Of a DNA stretch of 15,818 nt, positions 14,759 through 15,818 are shown piece after piece (the first letter of the stretch is position 1; every line of letters begins with the position of its first letter). Under the pieces are notes generated by a model. That model searched no databases and was not told where the DNA came from. It worked only from the letters and a program-made list of their open reading frames with translations. The translations under genes and the position numbers were made by a program. Source of the DNA: Caulobacteraceae bacterium (GTDB taxonomy: Bacteria > Pseudomonadota > Alphaproteobacteria > Caulobacterales > Caulobacteraceae); assembly GCA_003136615.1 (NCBI GenBank), contig PLFA01000047.1:164-15981 (forward strand). The letters are read 5' to 3'.

Positions 14759-15274
14759 TCACTGATAGCGAATTTCGGCGCTGGCCGTGATGGTGGTGGG
14801 AAGAACCAGAGTCGACCACGGGGCGACCGGGTGGAAGGTGGCCTTGGCGTTGATCGACGCATAGGTTCCGGGCGGATCGCCGGACGGGCAGGTGCTCCCG
14901 GCGGTCGTCACCAGCACATTGCTGGTGACGCAGGCTTGGATGCCACAGACCGGGGTCGGGCTCGCCTGAACCGTCAAGCCCGGCGTGGCGGACGTCACCG
15001 CCGTCGAGATGCCGCTCGCCGTGCAGTTTGAGGGATTGGCGTAGACATACTGCGCGCCGGCGTGGGCCGCGGCGCGCACCTGCATGGAAGTATAGGTCAT
15101 CTGCCCCACGTCAAAGATTCCCATCAGCAAAAACACAAGCGTTGGCGCCATCATCGCGAACTCGATCGCGGCCACGCCACCGCGGTCGGTCACGAACGAA
15201 CCCAACAGCCGGATCCGCAACCTCAAGAGCGAGCCCGTCACTGTTGAATAAAATTTGTTTCTATTGCGCGACAT
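14759..15274 (-). CDS. TadE-like pseudopilin-type protein (first gene of the operon)
   Basis: 171-residue TadE-family protein. A basic N-terminus leads to TDRGGVAAIEFAMMAPTLVF (29-48), the TadE signature with its conserved Glu inside a membrane helix, followed by MGIFDVGQMTYTSMQVRAAAHAGAQYVYA. The exported C-terminal half has four Cys and ends ITASAEIRYQ. ATG 15274 has a weak GAAAGA upstream. It is the first of at least three same-strand genes (TadE, TadE, TadG-like), with a 5-base gap to the next; a promoter candidate lies just upstream. It is clearly distinct in sequence from the second TadE-like gene. No Tad assembly genes are nearby, so it may work with a machine encoded elsewhere. Confidence 0.85.
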   Translation of the reverse strand: MSRNRNKFYSTVTGSLLRLRIRLLGSFVTDRGGVAAIEFAMMAPTLVFLLMGIFDVGQMTYTSMQVRAAAHAGAQYVYANPSNCTASGISTAVTSATPGLTVQASPTPVCGIQACVTSNVLVTTAGSTCPSGDPPGTYASINAKATFHPVAPWSTLVLPTTITASAEIRYQ

Positions 15275-15305
15275 TAGTCTTTCGTAAACAGAGCTTTAGC
15301 GGCCT

Positions 15306-15335
15306 TCTAAACAGAATTCACCCTTAGAGCGTCAA
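15306..15335 (-). promoter_or_regulatory. Candidate promoter of the TadE/TadG operon
   Basis: On the minus strand TTGACG (15335-15330) is followed after 18 bases by TTTAGA (15311-15306). The -35 matches the housekeeping consensus well, the -10 only at three of six positions. It lies 32 bases before ATG 15274, leaving room for a short leader. Confidence 0.4.
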
Positions 15336-15589
15336 GTTTTCTGGTCGACAACGTTAAAATTCGTAACAGTCCTGAAACTTGCGCGGCTGATATCATGATT
15401 GTTCAAGTTGGCGGCCCTGGAATGTTCGTGTCCGCATTGCGGAGCCGGTATCCGTGAGCGTCGTTACTGGAAATACCGGCCTCAGGTGTCAGCGGCCATG
15501 AGGGCTCTGGGGAGGCGAGTCCGCTTCCTCACGGCTTTACCCGCCGGAAAACATAAAGCAGAGGCTTGGCCTGCGACCACGTGCCGCAT
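15336..15589. other. Unassigned stretch between the TadE/TadG operon promoter and the GGDEF remnant
   Basis: A plus-strand frame opens at TTG 15399 for 66 codons and includes CSCPHCG, a zinc-ribbon-like spacing. I recognise no family, see no Shine-Dalgarno, and the frame ends inside the GGDEF remnant. It may be the decayed front part of that gene or may be non-coding. Confidence 0.4.
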
Positions 15590-15818
15590 GACCCCCTGAC
15601 CCTTAGGCCTCGCCAATCGGCGACACTTTGACAGCTACGTCGCCCAGCAGGTGGCGCTGATGCGACGTCACCGCCGTCCCCTGGCGCAGGTTCTATGTGA
15701 CCTCGATGACTTCAAAAGCGTTCAACGATCCGCATGGCCACCAGGCGCGCAATCCTGGACGGCAATGGCGACGGGTCTCTCAATTCACTGGTCAGGGCGG
15801 CGGACGCGGCCCTCTTCG
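15590..15818 (+). pseudogene. Frameshifted remnant of a GGDEF (diguanylate cyclase) domain gene
   Basis: Pieces of the N-terminal half of a GGDEF domain appear in order but in different frames. DPLT is at 15590-15601, GLANRRHFDSYVAQQ at 15606 onward, and RHRRPLAQVLCDLDDFK ends at 15716. AFNDPHGHQA starts at 15718, TAMATGL near 15759, and VRAADAALF runs to the right edge. Known domains read DPLTGLANRRxF...RPLALxLxDLDxFKxxND.HGHQAGD...VRxxDxxAR.GGDEF, so the order is right. At least three frame changes are needed: four extra bases (CTTA, 15602-15605), one extra A in the run 15714-15717, and one or more after 15745. The GGDEF motif itself lies beyond the window. The flanking genes are clean, so sequencing error is unlikely; a dead cyclic-di-GMP synthase gene is the best reading. 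Confidence 0.72.

Noticed and set aside
14754..14819. N-terminal extension of the second TadE-like protein with a His run
   Set aside because: It overlaps the end of the upstream TadE-like gene in another frame; the family N-terminus begins at ATG 14753, five bases after the upstream stop, and the remnant copy also starts there.

Overview
The window is GC-rich and its genes lie almost edge to edge on the minus strand. It carries hopanoid-modification genes, a LdtR-like MarR regulator and Tad-type pseudopilin genes. This points to a hopanoid-making alphaproteobacterium; the taxonomic call is an inference from gene content and family resemblance, not from a marker gene.

Left part (1-8917): a hopanoid side-chain and lipid-trafficking locus. 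On the minus strand, in transcription order, are a nitronate monooxygenase-family gene (8917-7937), hpnI (glycosyltransferase), hpnJ (radical SAM), hpnK (deacetylase), hpnL (membrane protein) and, after a gap, hpnN (RND/MMPL hopanoid transporter, running off the left edge). An mlaA/vacJ-like outer-membrane lipid gene lies on the plus strand between hpnL and hpnN. Its 3' end overlaps hpnL tail to tail by 116 bp, and it diverges from hpnN. HpnI, HpnK and HpnJ are the known set that turns bacteriohopanetetrol into the cyclitol ether; HpnN and MlaA would move such lipids to and within the outer membrane.

Middle (8918-9775): a 321-bp divergent intergenic region with a 16-bp dyad, followed by a plus-strand LdtR-like MarR regulator.

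Right part (9815-15274): minus-strand genes for two TadE-like pseudopilin-type proteins and three long TadG-like paralogues. The paralogues have one N-terminal membrane anchor, a Gly/Ser/Thr-rich, probably beta-helical exported domain and eight conserved exported cysteines. Two paralogues (436 aa each) are a recent tandem duplication. Between them lies a 56-codon open reading frame, too short for ordinary ORF calling, that preserves only the N-terminus of the duplicated TadE gene. It shows that the duplicated unit was TadE+TadG and that an internal deletion later removed most of the second TadE. The third paralogue is more diverged and sits alone behind an AT-rich region with a 22-bp-period direct repeat and overlapping hairpins. 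No other Tad machinery (ATPase, secretin, prepilin peptidase) is visible.

Right end (15275-15818): a candidate promoter for the TadE/TadG operon, an unassigned stretch, and a plus-strand, multiply frameshifted remnant of a GGDEF (diguanylate cyclase) gene that runs off the window.
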